A stretch of 15,239 bases of DNA from Ramlibacter sp. (GTDB taxonomy: Bacteria; Pseudomonadota; Gammaproteobacteria; Burkholderiales; Burkholderiaceae_C). The notes under the pieces are model-generated. The model was not told the origin of the DNA, did no database searches, and saw nothing but the letters and a program-made list of their open reading frames with translations. The position numbers were made by a program, and so were the translations under genes. Positions 14,186 to 15,239 of this stretch are shown in pieces (position 1 is the first letter of the stretch; each line of letters opens with the position of its first letter). The stretch covers positions 1-15,239 of the forward strand of contig JANXVP010000128.1 of NCBI GenBank assembly GCA_025351615.1, given 5' to 3'.

Positions 14186-14914
14186 ATGACTGAATTCGCA
14201 CGTAGCGGCGGCCGTGCCGCCGACCAGCTGCGCCCGGTGCGCATCACCCGGGGCTACACCATCCACGCCGAAGGTTCGGTGCTGATCGAGTTCGGTGACA
14301 CGCGGGTGCTGTGCACTGCCTCGGTCGAAGACCGGGTGCCGACGCACAAGCGCGGCAGCGGCGAAGGCTGGGTCACGGCGGAATACGGCATGCTGCCGCG
14401 GGCCACCCACACCCGCGGCGACCGTGAAGCCGCGCGCGGCAAGCAGAGCGGCCGGACCCAGGAAATCCAGCGCCTGATCGGCCGGTCGATGCGCGGCGTG
14501 TTCAACCTCAAGGCGCTGGGCGAGCGCACCATCCATCTCGATTGCGACGTGCTGCAAGCCGATGGCGGCACGCGGACCGCGGCCATCACCGGCGCTTTCG
14601 TCGCGGCGATGGACGCGGTGAGCAAGCTGATGGCGCAAGGCAAGCTGACGGCGACGCCGATCATCGGAGCGGTCGCCGCTGTGTCGGTGGGCATCGTCGA
14701 CGGCACGCCGCTACTGGACCTGGAGTACATCGAGGACGTTGCTTGCGACACCGACATGAACGTTGTCATGACCGGGCTGGGCCACTATGTGGAGGTTCAG
14801 GGCACGGCCGAAGGGGCTGCCTTTACCCGCCAGGAAATGGACGAGTTGCTGGGCCTGGCCGAAAAAGGGATTGCCGAACTGGTCGGACTGCAGCGCGCCG
14901 CGCTGCTTGCGTGA
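14186..14914 (+). CDS. rph: Ribonuclease PH
   Basis: RNase PH is a phosphate-dependent 3'-5' exoribonuclease that trims tRNA precursors and works as a ring of dimers. The 242 residues are the usual length. The start reads [19 protein letters not shown], followed by [18 protein letters not shown], the [19 protein letters not shown] core, the phosphate-site region [33 protein letters not shown], and the acidic metal site around [19 protein letters not shown]. It ends [16 protein letters not shown] 14186 is preferred over the in-frame TTG at 14177, which would add only three residues; the ribosome site is weak (TTGAAG). rdgB follows 39 bases downstream and the two are probably cotranscribed. Confidence 0.97.
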   Translation: MTEFARSGGRAADQLRPVRITRGYTIHAEGSVLIEFGDTRVLCTASVEDRVPTHKRGSGEGWVTAEYGMLPRATHTRGDREAARGKQSGRTQEIQRLIGRSMRGVFNLKALGERTIHLDCDVLQADGGTRTAAITGAFVAAMDAVSKLMAQGKLTATPIIGAVAAVSVGIVDGTPLLDLEYIEDVACDTDMNVVMTGLGHYVEVQGTAEGAAFTRQEMDELLGLAEKGIAELVGLQRAALLA

Positions 14915-14953
14915 TGGCCCGGGAGCTCAGGCCGATACGGACCGTGCGCGTCA

Positions 14954-15239
14954 ATGACCATCAAACTGGTTCTGGCATCGAATAACCGGGGCAAGCTGGC
15001 CGAATTGCAGGCCATGCTGGCGCCGCTGGGCGTCGAACTGGTCCGCCAGTCTGAACTGGGTGTGCCTGAAGCGCAGGAGCCGCACCGCACGTTTGTCGAG
15101 AACGCGCTGGCCAAGGCGCGCAATGCTTCTCAACACACCGGACTGCCCGCGCTGGCCGACGACGCAGGCCTGTGCGTCGAAGCATTCGGCGGCCTGCCCG
15201 GCGTCGATACCGCTTTTTACGCGACGCAGTTCGGCTATG
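14954..15239 (+). CDS. rdgB: RdgB/HAM1 family non-canonical purine NTP pyrophosphatase (5' part, cut by window end)
   Basis: RdgB hydrolyses XTP, ITP and dITP to monophosphates and so keeps deaminated purines out of DNA and RNA. The first 95 residues are present: LVLASNNRGKLAELQ (nucleotide-binding SNN-GK motif), RTFVENALAKARNAS, ALADDAGLCVEAFGGLPG (metal-binding acidic pair) and AFYATQFGY at the window edge. About half of the expected protein of about 200 residues is missing only because the window ends. ATG 14954 is the start: no alternative start lies immediately upstream and the N-terminus aligns with the family. It sits directly after rph, a pairing common in proteobacteria. Confidence 0.96.
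   Translation, partial: MTIKLVLASNNRGKLAELQAMLAPLGVELVRQSELGVPEAQEPHRTFVENALAKARNASQHTGLPALADDAGLCVEAFGGLPGVDTAFYATQFGY

Noticed and set aside
12947..14638. 563-codon minus-strand open frame
   Set aside because: It is antisense to the kinase, phosphatase and rph genes and His/Arg/Gly-rich, with no recognisable domain.
1..15239. Mobile elements, prophage, CRISPR arrays, tRNA or rRNA genes
   Set aside because: I saw no transposase or integrase motif, no regularly spaced repeat array, and no tRNA-like or rRNA-like sequence.

Overview
The window is about 15.2 kb of high-GC DNA from a chromosome. Its housekeeping half (greB, spoT, a 67-residue rpoZ, gmk, yicC, then a Ser/Thr kinase and PP2C phosphatase pair, rph and rdgB) matches a gene order I associate with betaproteobacteria of the order Burkholderiales, most likely the family Comamonadaceae (Ramlibacter/Variovorax-like). 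That placement is inference from protein wording and gene order; no database was searched.

Region 1 (1-7004) is accessory signalling DNA centred on cyclic di-GMP. It starts with the tail of an unidentified gene (2-100). Next comes a GAF-GGDEF-EAL gene that is broken (223-1914): two compensating one-base frameshifts, a 27-codon deletion that removes the EAL domain's KID motif, and a GGDEF signature already lost. On the minus strand lies a two-gene unit: a single-domain response regulator (3615-3217, GTG start) followed by a 404-residue protein built like a histidine kinase but with neither ATP-binding boxes nor a phosphorylatable receiver. Pointing away from it is an apparently intact PAS-PAS-PAS-GGDEF-EAL protein (3837-6275). 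A 241-residue protein (7004-6279) runs tail-to-tail into it. This last protein has a dimerisation-type helix with a His-Asp and a degenerate ATPase fold, so it could be a ChpT/Spo0B-style phosphotransferase.

Region 2 (7005-7274) is a divergent intergenic region with two of the three copies of the 10-mer CTGTAGGACG found in the window. The third copy is in the other divergent intergenic region (3616-3836).

Region 3 (7275-12029) is core stress and transcription biology. greB converges on spoT with overlapping stop codons. On the minus strand the order is yicC, gmk, rpoZ and then spoT, with a clear intrinsic terminator between rpoZ and spoT and two tandem GNRA-loop hairpins between gmk and rpoZ.

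Region 4 (12113-15239) is a plus-strand run: soluble Ser/Thr kinase, PP2C phosphatase, RNase PH, and the start of the RdgB house-cleaning pyrophosphatase, which is cut by the window edge. The phosphatase's ribosome-binding site lies in the 3' arm of a predicted hairpin.

There is no sign of phage, insertion sequence, CRISPR, tRNA or rRNA. The observations most worth following up are the kinase-less phosphorelay parts around the cyclic di-GMP enzyme, the decaying GAF-GGDEF-EAL gene, and the small intergenic hairpin and repeat elements. No gap between genes exceeds 300 bases.
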